From Haemonchus contortus (taxonomy: Eukaryota > Nematoda > Chromadorea > Rhabditida > Trichostrongylidae), in assembly GCA_000469685.2 (NCBI GenBank), contig LS997563.1, positions 4,785,281-4,849,280 of the forward strand: a stretch of 64,000 nucleotides of DNA, in the 5' to 3' direction. How positions within the stretch are numbered: the first letter of the stretch is position 1; the number at the start of each line of letters is the position of its first letter. Positions 18,401-28,871 of this stretch are shown here, in pieces. The notes under the pieces were generated by a model. It ran no database searches and was not told the origin of the DNA. It worked only from the letters and a program-made list of their open reading frames with translations. The translations under genes were made by a program, and so were the position numbers.

Positions 18401-19436
18401 TGGTTGTCTTTTCAAAAGATAACTCACCAACTGTGGAAAAGCGAGCGAAACACGGTGTTTGTTTGCCTATCTTGCTGAAGATGTCAGCTTTGCAGTACTT
18501 TGTGATATTATGAGTCACCTCAAATATGCCATGGGCTCCTGAAAAATAATACTTGCGAATGAGGCAGCAAAATAGAAGCGCAGAAGTCCTTCAACACTTT
18601 TTTTGGCGAATTTTAATTGGATGGATTTGTGACGATTCATTCAATTGTCGATTAATCTATGGACTGGGTTCTTACTTAATTAGTCGGACCCGTCCTCTTG
18701 ATCTTCCCAAAGGTGTAACTTCTATGAATGATTTTTCGAAACATTGTCTAATTTGGGCCAGTTTCACACAACCATCGTTTTTGGAATTCAGCTTGGCGGG
18801 AGGATCACTAAGTGGAAGTGTATATCAGAAATTTTGAAGTACGGGGCTCAAAAGCTTTTTCGATAGCTTTGTTGAGTTTGACAAATCCTAAATGATTGAT
18901 GACATGATTACCTCCTCCTTTGGCATGGACCACCCTCTCAGGGATACGTTCACGATCAAAATGAGCCATTTCATCCATGAACACCACATCTTGCATGAGC
19001 ATAGGACCTCTGAAAAGTCTCATTTCGATATTGGCTGCAAGCGAGATTCATCAAAGTTGCTGCCCACTCTTTGCCTTAATGCCCAGGTCCCTAGTCATAT
19101 GTGAAAAGTGCTCCAAAAGGGGCAGATAAATATGTTAATGAGTGTTTTCTTGAGACTACGAACTGATGAGGTTTTGAGCTTCCCAAGATTCTTCGGATGA
19201 GAGAAGGTTTCTCGATGGTTTACTGAATCCGGAAACACTCCACGTACCTAGGTCCAACAGTGAGCACATTTGTTTTGTCGGCAATCGGTGCACCATTGGA
19301 GGTTGTCATCACTTTTGGTTTCTGTAGAAGAAGATTGACTTGTGAGCTGTTGTGTTCATCAAGGATTATTTAAAATTACCGGCTGGCCAGTTTTGTAGTT
19401 TTGTAATTGTAAGTCGCTTGGATCATATTTCGGCAT
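15420..19436 (-). CDS. Catalase, tandem copy A
   Basis: Exons, 5' to 3': 19380-19436, 19248-19321, 18912-19009, 18428-18538, 18129-18214, 17890-18039, 17709-17834, 17075-17206, 16886-17023, 16575-16782, 16202-16353, 16038-16142, 15420-15548; 521 aa. It decomposes hydrogen peroxide. The distal active-site block [20 protein letters not shown] has the catalytic His72; VGNNTPIFF has Asn145; the proximal haem signature RLFSYTD has the Tyr354 ligand and Arg350. [18 protein letters not shown] and the NADPH-side KVWPH are present. Deviations from its sisters: FARFSTV instead of FVRFSTV, and WRLNPF and PHSEFP in exon 9. Every internal exon has the same length as in copies B and C. The end is uncertain: the last exon has a GTAAGT directly after STR at the position where B and C also have donors. 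Reading through gives a short tail ending KKKKQ without a peroxisomal signal. Confidence 0.93.
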
Positions 19437-19468
19437 CGTGCTTATTAAGTGTCCTATTTCGAAACTTC

Positions 19469-19476
19469 CTAAAATA
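19469..19476 (-). promoter_or_regulatory. Trans-splice acceptor of catalase A
   Basis: On the minus strand CTATTTTAG lies 32 bases before the ATG at 19436, leaving a short leader. No upstream coding exon is visible. Confidence 0.5.
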
Positions 19477-21449
19477 GATGAAACAGTCTCAGTCAATGAT
19501 AAGAACGATGAACACGTAAAAGTATTCCTCGTTCAGAAAGTTTGATGAAAAACGTCTGGGAAAGCAATAAGATCCTGAAAAAAATGTCGAATAACTTTGG
19601 ATTAGTCTCTCGGAACTTGTAGAAGAAAGTGAATCGAATTGCCAGAAAATGGGATGTCTCGGACCTGAAGAGAACGGACGGGAAAGTCAAGAGAAAGAAG
19701 CTATTCCCAATGCCAATTGCCTCTAAGAAAAAAGAAAACCAAGGTTCAAGTAGAATTTGTGGTATATCACAAGTCCAGATGCCATAAAGGAAAAGATCAT
19801 GAATCGAGTTTTTTTGCTGAAACGGCACAACTCGATACTAGCCGTTCTGACAGCAGGTAAATGGGCAACAGCAAAGACTACGCCAGCGCTGATAGTATGG
19901 TCCACCAAATGATAACGACAAGGCGAAATGTAGCCCGAATGCTGCGCTGGCGAAAACATTACCTTTGACCGTCGTTGAAAGGCGCTACGTCCATAGCAAA
20001 ATGTACTGCCCAATTGATTGTAAAAGTAGTGAATCAACAACGAGAAAGGGCTCTATTGTCCAGTTTCTTTCGAAACCCAGGTGTGAACTAATATTTTTGG
20101 TGACGGGCTGTTCAGAACGTTTTCAGAATTATGCGAACAGCAAATAAGCTCATTTCAAAAGAAAAGGCATGGCCTGTTTGGCTTGAATTTGGCTTATTTA
20201 TGTGCATCTCTGAAGCCTAAAATGTAAAAAAGGAAGCGATAGCGGGTTGTTCGACTGTTGCAGATCGGATTTACGATGCTCAAAGAATAGGAACTGTGAA
20301 AAATCGCCTTACAATTAGACTAGGCCCTTTGCTTGATGGGCCATGTCTCACAACAGCAGCACAGATTTGTTTGATCAATTGCAATACGGAAACTGTCGCC
20401 TAATCGAGAGATAATCACTGGAACAAACAGTGTAAATTGCGGATGAACAGTTTGACCTAACAGATGATTTTGATGGATTTCTATTGAACCAATGATCGCT
20501 ACAGAGTCCAAAAAACAAAGGCGAGGGACGGAAGAGAGGAGAATCGGACCATTCCAAGGCGGAGCCTTTTTCCCTCAAGTACTTCCTTGTTATAACTACC
20601 GCATCGCACAGTGCGGCGAAAAACAGCAATTAAAAAGAGGGCGAGAATGAAAACACTTGATTATGACGTTCCTGAGATGATGAGAAAGGATGTAAGTAGG
20701 TTTGTTTGGAGGAGAAAACGGGTTCTGTGGTACTCAGCGAGCAGCATGATGATTGGGAGGTCTACTGCCATCGACTACTTCCACCTTGTAATCGACGAAG
20801 TCACATGTTTCGTGAGGGGTTGTACGTAGTGTAGGTTGACCTACACCCATTCCTTATCAATCGTCTCTCCGAAACTGTTTACTCCTTCATCCGAACTTTT
20901 CATCGTAAAATTAAGAAATCGACCAGTTGGGGACCTCGAGTCAAGATATGCCATGAGTTTCACTCCAGAAAAGCATCCAAGTATGCTAATTGAATGCCAT
21001 CTTGGCTGCACTATTGATTAACATGCGTCAATTGTAGAAATGATAATAAAATTTTAGCAAAGGTGAAAATTCTTCGAGATAATTTGTGAGAAGTCTTTCT
21101 CAAGGAGCATTCCACCAAAAGGGAACAGTGGTTATTTTAATTTTTCTATCTCCTTTTGTGAAGTGGCTTTCCCTGGACACCCACAAAGACCACAAGACAC
21201 AAAGACTTAATAAAACGAGAAAAATAAATAAAAAGCAGACAAAATTGTACTCTGCTTAGATGGCCATTAGAGAATAGTCTGAACTATCAATTCCGAGGAA
21301 GAATGCCATTTTTTGGAAACAACATACAGATGAAATCGATTTACCGCAGTTTACTGCGTTCTATCAAGGACAGGTGATAACCAGTTCTGATGAAGTCATA
21401 GAACAGAGAATATCGCTCGGTCACTTTATGAAGGGTAAGCATGGACTTC
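19477..21449. other. Intergenic sequence upstream of catalase A
   Basis: It should contain the promoter of copy A. Two overlapping minus-strand frames of 105 and 111 codons (19493-20040) lack motifs and splice context. I see no repeat ends here. Confidence 0.5.
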
Positions 21450-21451
21450 AG

Positions 21452-21727
21452 TGTTAATCCATCCATTTCTGTGCTGCGGCAAAGCATTTGCCTCCATTCA
21501 GAACTGTAATGACGTTTTGGAGCGTATATGGTCTACAAGATAACTTATGGAGCCGGCCAACCAGCAGGTCAGCTTTTATCCTTTCAGACAAGACTGCTGC
21601 CAGTGATGCGATCCTAGAGAGGAAGAACTTTGGTTTGCTTGAGCAAGTACCGAGCCGGGATTCGATCCCTGGACCATGCGATCCTTGTGATAGTGCGCCA
21701 TTTGCCACTACACAGCCTCCGACCACT
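21452..21727 (-). repeat. tRNA-derived SINE
   Basis: Read on the minus strand, the head has GTGTAGTGGCAAATGGCGCAC followed by the B-box-like GGGATCGAATCCC (21657-21669). It is followed by a unique body and a tail ending near GGATTAACAC. It shares the layout of the plus-strand copy at 57953. Confidence 0.75.
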
Positions 21728-21825
21728 ACTTATCTCATAGAGTACTGTAATTAGAAAAATTTGTTGGTTGAGATATCCGTAGCGATTGGTAATCGTTCTC
21801 AAAGTCTAACTTATTTACCTGAAAC

Positions 21826-21895
21826 AGGAGGCAGATCTCGATCCTTCACCCGCCTGAGCCTTCCATACCACTGAGGCGGTCGACAGGCATCAGGC
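21826..21895 (-). repeat. Possible second type of tRNA-like repeat head
   Basis: The minus strand reads GCCTCAGTGGTATGG and, 20 bases on, GGATCGAGATC, which resemble A and B boxes. The rest does not fold into a tRNA by eye and the spacing is short. Confidence 0.35.
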
Positions 21896-22592
21896 TTATT
21901 TGGAAGGATTGCTGGAGTGACTTGTACACTGGCTTACTCCACCAGTCATTGTATATGTATTATGTGTACTAAAACTACACTACAGGTTCTGAACGAAGTC
22001 GAGTTCGTGGTGTATCCCAAAACGGCATTCCTTCAATCAGAATTATATCCCCAACATCACCTGCAGAATGGAAGTCTTTATGTGCATCCTCTTTCCGTTC
22101 CTTCTCATTAACAGATTGTTACCGTCCCTATTTCCATTCTTGCACTTGCGCTGTGGAAGTGGGAAACGGTGCTTTACTGATGTAAGATGTTGAATTCAAT
22201 CATGAACTAGGTCTCACACGTACTTTTATGGATACTATATTACAATTTTACATTGACAAAATCTATCTCATAGAACTACAATTTATGGGATTGGAGATAG
22301 TATACTGATAACAAGTAATCGTATGAAAACCGTAAGTAAATAGCAAATAGAATAAATAGTCTGATGCATCATCAACAATATCCATAACACGTAGGTTTTC
22401 TGATATTTTGTGGTAGATGACTCCGACTAGTCGCGTAGATGTACTCCTAAACTCAATTTTATTATCTTTATCATTATCATCATAAACAACAATTTTAGAA
22501 AAAGTAGTGAGTAAAATTTAGTAGCTGTTGAAGCGAGGACATGCCATGGTGATTTGCCATGTCGTCCCAGTAAGCTCTAAACGGGGTGTGGT

Positions 22593-22822
22593 GCGTTAGG
22601 AACGAAATGGTCGCATCGCGGTGAGAGGGGCGTCGCGCGCGAAGGAATGTAGCAGGATGCAGCAGTAGGTAAGAAATACAGGAACAAATGTACTAATAAT
22701 AGAATTATGCATAAAATAATGATCGCATATCGATTGAGCCGTATGAAGAACGCTAGAGCTGTAATAACGGCGAATGAGTGGTCCGCGACCCAGAATCGAT
22801 TACCCAGAATCGTTCCTAACGC
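22593..22822. repeat. Small foldback repeat
   Basis: GCGTTAGGAACGA at 22593-22605 is a perfect 13-base inverted repeat of 22810-22822, with weaker complementarity extending outward. The interior is GC-rich on the left (GGGGCGTCGCGCGCG). No open frame. Confidence 0.55.
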
Positions 22823-22960
22823 CCGTCTCCCCTCAACGGCGTCTCGATTGCCGGTTTGGAGGGCTTCTACGTCGCTGGTTAAAAGCTATAGGTCTGGGTG
22901 CTTGGTAATCCATTTCCTAAGTTGAGAGTGTGCACTCAGCTCAAATTCCAAGTCTTAGGT

Positions 22961-23228
22961 GTTAATCAAATTGGGGTGCGTCCCGCATTCGTTTCCATTC
23001 AAAATCGTAATGCCGTTTTGAATGCGTATGTGATTCACGCAATGAATTGCGGTGGTCAGTTGATGTGCGAGTCATTGCATCAATCCTCCCGGACGAGTCT
23101 CATCCTAATTTATCTCAGAGTTATGAAAAACTCGGTTGGTCTGAATAGAACTCTATCCGAGATCCGATCTTCGACCATGCGTGTGAGATGGTGCTCCGCT
23201 TGTCACTACACCAGCTCTACCAGCTTAC
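22961..23228 (-). repeat. tRNA-derived SINE
   Basis: The minus strand runs from a head with TGGTGTAGTGACAAGCGG and a degenerate B box through the body also seen in the other copies (GGATTGATGCAATGACTCGC, CACGCATGGTC) to a tail before GGTGTTAATC. More diverged than the copy at 57953. Confidence 0.65.
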
Positions 23229-23581
23229 GGTAGAAGAAAGAAAAAGGGATAGAGCGACACACCCAGTGTTGACTAACCCGGCTAGACGAGCTCAAAAGAG
23301 TGCTAGTGACTTGCATAAATCAAGAAATGAGGGAAAAGCCAAAAGCTTGACATTCAGATGTTTTCTGGCTTATGGACTCTACGGTGGGTTCCACTAATGC
23401 TCTTCACTCGCTATGATCATTTTCGTTATCACTTTTTACTTTTTTTTTAACTTTTTGGAGAACCAATCCGACGAATTATCATACTCACTTAAGTCATAAG
23501 AAGTGGCCCATAAAGGAAGTCGCAACAGATTCACCTCTGAAAGTTTATTAGATAATTTCATTGTATTCATGAACAGAATGC

Positions 23582-23767
23582 TCAGTTTGAGTGATTGAAA
23601 ATCCCCATTTTTGTAGCTGACCCGATATTTTTGACTTTCAAAGTTTTCGGGGAAGCAAAAGTAGTTTCAAACTGGTATTTTGGTATGCTTGGAGTCCGGA
23701 AAGCCCAGTTATCCACTATATTGGTCGTGGCCATAACAAATGAATGGGGAACCTTATAGACCACTTT
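23582..23767 (-). other. Candidate alternative last exon of catalase B
   Basis: On the minus strand TTTTTTCTATAG|AAAGTGG is a strong acceptor 63 bases after the GTGAGT donor that follows the last conserved catalase codon. The frame then stays open in phase for 61 codons to a stop at 23582. An AATAAA lies about 33 bases beyond (23544-23549). The sequence is not a known catalase end. The choice between this exon and read-through needs transcripts. Confidence 0.4.
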
Positions 23768-23794
23768 CTATAGAAAAAACCCATCGCTGTCAGT

Positions 23795-26700
23795 CTAGGG
23801 TGTACATATAAAAGTGTGGAACAAACTCACTTTGGTCGCATTATAATCGTCTACCTTCTTTCGAAGCTTGTTTCCAAAATCTGGATGCACCTGAAGTTCA
23901 ATTTGATATGAGAGAAGATTGAAGACAGAGAATTGGCGCAGATTGAAGGGAATATTGGGCCATGGTGTCGGGAATTTATCGCAACGGAAAATTGGTAAGC
24001 ACCCCTACTGGGTGTTCCGCTAGACCATCCTTAACCAAACATGGCTCCTATTCCATGGTGAATGGAGGAGTTCCTACCTTTCCAAAGTTTTGAATTGCTC
24101 GATCTTGAATGAACGGTTTACAGTCCTTCATTGCCGAGAAGATATTTTCCACAAGCCTTTCTCGTTCCTCATTGTTCAAAACCTAAAAGAAAAGAGTACC
24201 TTTGAGTCTTTCGTCTGGCTTAGCAACAAATTTGGTCCTTACCTTTTCCCAGAATACTCGTGGTTGTTCAAAGTTATTGTCATCAATGGACTCGTGACGA
24301 GCTACGTCTCCTGTCACTTTCCATTTGCTTTCTAAAGCTTTTGGGCATTCCACTCCGCCATTGAAGCTGTTGGGGAAATAATTTGGAGCATTTTCTAAAC
24401 ATGCTCTGATTGAATTTGAAGTGGGACTGACTGAAAAAGTGAAGGACCAGGAGAATGTTGAGTGAATGGATGATGATCGCTGGAAGATGGTACCGAACAT
24501 ACCCTGATTATTGTAAGCTGCGAATCCATCTCGTTGAGCATTATGTGCTCGAGCCCTATAGGGGCAATTAATGGGCAGCTGGACATAGTTCGGGCCCAGA
24601 CGATGGAAGTGGGTATCTGTGTAGGAGAAGAGTCGACCTTGGAGCATCTTATCTGGCGAAAATTCGATTCCGGGAACCACATGAGCTGGACAGAAAGCGG
24701 CCTGTTCCACCTGCAAGGTTTATAACTTGGGAGGATGGTTCTGTTGTGGCTTTGCACATAGGCTTAGATTGCACTACCTCGTCGAAATAGGAGTGCAGAA
24801 TGCAGCAGCTCTTTTAAGTATAAACTAACCTCAGCGAAATAATTTTTCGGATTTCTGTTGAGCGTCATTGTTCCGACGGGGATCAGTGGGAATTCGCCAT
24901 GTGGCCAAACCTTGGTGACGTCGAATGGGTTCATCGGCCATTTCTCTGCTTGCTCGAAAGTCATCACCTAAAAGTAGGTCATTAGGTAGATGGTCGGCAA
25001 TACATTTAGGAGAAAACGAACCTGGATATAAAGCTTCCAAGAGGGGAATTCTCCTCTCTCAATTGCGTTGTATAGATCGCGGATCGCGTAATCAGGATCC
25101 TCACCGGCAAGACGAGTAGCATCGGCAACGGAAAGATTCTTGATCTTTGGCGGCTAGAAGTGCACGGTTTTCCGAAAGACTTTCCGTCGGAAATTTTCAA
25201 TAATTCTTTGAAGGGAAAATCCTTCCGATGGAACCAATCTTTTCCGGATCTCCGCACGTGAAAGTCGTATTACCTCTCACTGCGCCCAACTCTTTTCTAA
25301 TATTGTATCCGCCTTAACCATTTCTGGACTACTAACCACCATCCGCCCTGGAGGAAAGGGTATTTCTTGCTTTTTTTGTCTAGGGAGCCTTACAGCTAAA
25401 GCGACATAAAAGGTAACGACTTTTGGCGATCTCTCGTCCATAGGCTTCATAGCAACAGAAACAGCACCTAATCAATATTCCTCCAGTCAATATGCTTCTC
25501 AACACTCTAAATCTAACAATGACTGTTTTGGTTAGATTACTACATTTCACACTTGAACTGTAATATTTTCCGATAGAAGAATCTCACGACATACCTTGAA
25601 GTGGAATTTACAGTAAACTGGTTCTCCTCTGGCGTTGACCATTTTGAAAGTGTGAGAACCGTAGCCATTCATGAAGCGGAATCCATCGGGAATTCCTCGA
25701 TCCGACATCAAGAACATCACCTCAATGTCGATAAATCCCATTTCATACAACTAGCGTTAAACACCCTCTCTACCTACCTGATGGGTGGATTCAGGTCGAA
25801 GTCCCCAGAAGTCCCACTGCATGTCCGCATCCTTCAGATGAGTCTGAGGATTTCGCTTTTGAGTGTGAATGAAGTTCGGGAATTGCAATGGATCACGGAT
25901 GAAGAAAATTGGGGTATTGTTGCCAACCTGGAAACAAAGCGAATATTCGAGTACTTGAGAATTAAAAAAGCATTTTGCTAGTACGACTTACAAGATCCCA
26001 ATTTCCTTCCTCAGTGTAGAATTTTACAGCAAAACCACGTGGGTCACGAGCTGTATCCGCTGATCCCAACTCTCCAGCTGAAAAGAAAAAGCAGGTTGTC
26101 GAAGATTCGCGAAGACTCAAAAGATAATGTGATGAGCGAAAATACTGAGATTCGCCCTCTTCTGCTTTGACCCTCCGTTGAATGCAAGTATGTACTGGAC
26201 TGGGAGCTACCTAAGGTAGTTCGAGGATTCGTGAAAGCTGGTGGGACTCATGTTGTTCGACCGTTTATTTGTTGTAAGGTGTTTATGTTAACTTTTCTCG
26301 AAAGATTGAAATTTTGTTGGTTCAAGGTTCTGAAGGAGAAGTCGAATGCATGGCGTATTCGAAAAGATCAATAATGCGGGTTCCTTCATTTTTCGTTCCT
26401 TTACCATCTATCTAATCGCTCAGTTTTCACTGTCACAACCAGCTCTCTGTGCTTTCGTCTTCCCCCCCCCCCCCCCTCCTCCTCCTCCCCTTCTTGCACT
26501 TGATTTTTGAAATTTTAACCTTTCGGATCCTCTCCTATAACTTGCTCTCGTAGGATGTTCTCCGGGAGAATCCTTTGTAGGATACCCCGGAGGAACCACC
26601 GGAAGTACAATGTTCTCTTGTTGAAAATTGTTCGCTTTACCTTTGCTCGTGGAAAGTACAGTGCTGTGCATAACTATCATAGTATGTAAATGTGAACCGG

Positions 26701-27929
26701 TTCCCTTCTCAATGGGAAAACTCACCGACGGTAGAAAAGCGAACAAAACACGGTGTTTGTTTGCCGATTTTACTGAAGATTTCTGCTTTGCAGTATTTTG
26801 TAATGTCATGAGTCACTTCGAACACTCCATGGGCTCCTGAAGAAAAATTGCAACAATTATCAGAAGGGTTTAAATAGAAGACTTTGAATTGGGTTTGACT
26901 ACAACTGGGAATATTTACGCTGGTTAAGGATGGTGGAAGGTCAGCTCTACCAATCCTTTCCTTTTAATTTTCCACTTAAAAGTTTGTCTGCCACAATCTA
27001 GTTACTACAGAGCACCTCCCCCACGAGATTTGCGGAATCCATCGAAGTCACCGAACGGCACTGTTCAAGGCGGCCTAAGCCAAACGGGACAAGTTAAATA
27101 TCTGGGGATGCGATGATTCTGGGATATAGTCAGACTGCTAAATTACTTGAGTGTTTCGAGTACAACGCACGCAGTCGGTCTCCCATAACCGCTCCATTCT
27201 TCCTCTTGGAAGAACGAGATTGTCATTTTGGGTTATCTGATGGTGTTCTCTGTGTTTGCCACAAGGTTAGGTTGAGTTTTAACTTATGAGGGAAAATCAA
27301 CCCATCGAACCGATGGACTTTGAAAAGTGTTGATGAATTTAAGTCTACGACATAATACACTAAAAATTTATCAAAAAAAACGGAAACAGTGACGCGCCCA
27401 CCTCCTCCTTTGGCATGGACGACTCGTTCAGGAATTCGTTCACGATCAAAATGAGCCATTTCATCCATGTACACTACATCCTGCATGAGCAATGGACCTC
27501 TGAAAGTTAGAAATTTCAACCGCAGCATGAAGTTCGCGTACTGATTTTGTGTTTCCAAAACTTGGCCTACACCCAGTATAAAATTGCCTATGACGATTTA
27601 TCCCAATGTGGTCATGGGGCTGAGAGCAGCAACAAGCAGTGAAGCTCTTAGTTTTTGGCCTTTTGATTAGAAAGGGTTCATCAGAATTCCTACACATTTT
27701 AACTTTTATTCTATTCAATAGCCCATTCACCTTGGTCCAGCAGTGAGCACATTTGTTTTACTGCCAATCGGGGCACCATTTGAGGTGGTAATAATTTTCG
27801 GTGTCTGAAAAAAGTAGCTTTGGTAAAGGGTCCGAGTTGCTCACTAGTATGAGGATCTCTTCTACTTACCGGTTGGCTCTTTTTGTAGTTCTCCAGCTGT
27901 ACATCGCAAGGGTCCGCAGGTTTCGGCAT
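23795..27929 (-). CDS. Catalase, tandem copy B
   Basis: Exons, 5' to 3': 27870-27929, 27731-27804, 27402-27499, 26726-26836, 25992-26077, 25778-25927, 25595-25720, 25022-25153, 24830-24967, 24503-24710, 24243-24394, 24078-24182, 23795-23890; 511 aa as read. It has all catalase hallmarks: [20 protein letters not shown] (His73), [16 protein letters not shown] (Asn146), [14 protein letters not shown] and RLFSYTD (Tyr355). Counting residues by eye, exon 9 is identical to copy A at 42 of 46 and to copy C at 44 of 46 positions; exon 10 at 62 of 69 and 56 of 69. The exon 6-7 acceptor is ATTGAG, unusual but in the right place. Intron 4 is large, and a poly-C tract (about 26462) lies between exons 4 and 5. 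The end is uncertain: read-through gives the tail [11 protein letters not shown], while splicing to 23582-23767 gives 561 aa. Confidence 0.93.
26462..26476. repeat. Poly-C tract in an intron of catalase B
   Basis: About 15 C followed by CTCCTCCTCCTCCCC lie in the intron between exons 4 and 5; in the transcript this is a poly-G run. It matches the poly-G tracts at 1315 and 49415. Confidence 0.85.
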
Positions 27930-27961
27930 CGCTTTGATCGACTGGTTTGTTTCGGAGGTTT

Positions 27962-27967
27962 CTTAAA
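27962..27967 (-). promoter_or_regulatory. Possible trans-splice acceptor of catalase B
   Basis: On the minus strand CATTTAAG|AAACCTCC lies 32 bases before the ATG at 27929, the same distance as in copy A. The pyrimidine tract is weak. Confidence 0.4.
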
Positions 27968-28496
27968 TGATTAAGATGTCTATTCATTCACGATAGTAGT
28001 GACACGTAGGAGAGGAGCATGTTTCAACCTGAGGAATTCGGGATGCAACGTGCAAAGTGTAGGAAAAACAGAAGGCATGAGAGTATAATGCAGTGGGAGT
28101 GATAAGAACAGACAAGGTTCGATAGGGAGATTCAGTAACTGGCAGTAGCGTAATCTCCAACTCTACCACATAGAGGTGGAAAGTTCCGAAGACATCACCT
28201 AGACAACGGCCTTTTTTCTAACTGAGGTTGTTAACTTCTTGTGAGAAGGAATGACTCATAGCCGTATCAATTTCTGTTTTAACAATCCCATTGAAAGTAC
28301 AATATTGCCCATAAGAGCTACATATTTCTCCCCATAGCGGCATATGCCTCCCATTCTGTCACAGTTAGCGTCAGAACCAGACCGTTGATGGGGTCAGCAC
28401 CAACTCGTTTTCAATCCATCTTCACTTAAAGGGCAACGAGAACGGAGGGTTTGGAAAAATTCCTCCATTTAGTTGTTGATCGTCCAGAGAGGCCAA

Positions 28497-28871
28497 ATGC
28501 GCTATTACAAACAGCCTCATGTCAGCTCCAACGGCAATTTCAACAGAGGAAGGAAATCGGAACAGTCCTTTCAATATTGTGCCGACAAGGCAGTGAATGA
28601 CTGTAAGTTAAAGAATACTAAAATTAGGGCCCATGAAGTGCTACAATATCGGGACCCATCGTCAGTCCGAACTGGGGACCCATCATCGATCCAATATACA
28701 GGGATAAATCCCGATGATGCTCTATCAGGTCTCCTTGCAATTCTCAAGGCAATTCAGAACCAAAATGAGTCAAGTTGTGAGATGTACAAAGTCTCAGTGG
28801 AGGCTGGGCATGTGGTGGAAAGGAGAAAATCAGGAGAAATACTCCAGAAAAGGTTTGGAATGGCGTCTTAG
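28497..28871 (+). CDS. Unrecognised 124-codon open frame
   Basis: From the ATG at 28497 the frame runs 124 codons. It contains an internal near-repeat (RDPSSVRT, then GDPSSIQY) and is polar. A second plus-strand frame overlapping its first part is also open for about 50 codons. I do not recognise either. The position between catalases B and C and the absence of splice signals suggest a retroelement fragment rather than a gene. Confidence 0.2.
   Translation: MRYYKQPHVSSNGNFNRGRKSEQSFQYCADKAVNDCKLKNTKIRAHEVLQYRDPSSVRTGDPSSIQYTGINPDDALSGLLAILKAIQNQNESSCEMYKVSVEAGHVVERRKSGEILQKRFGMAS

Noticed and set aside
19493..20040. Two minus-strand frames of 105-111 codons upstream of catalase A
   Set aside because: Overlapping frames without motifs, in a position where the promoter is expected.
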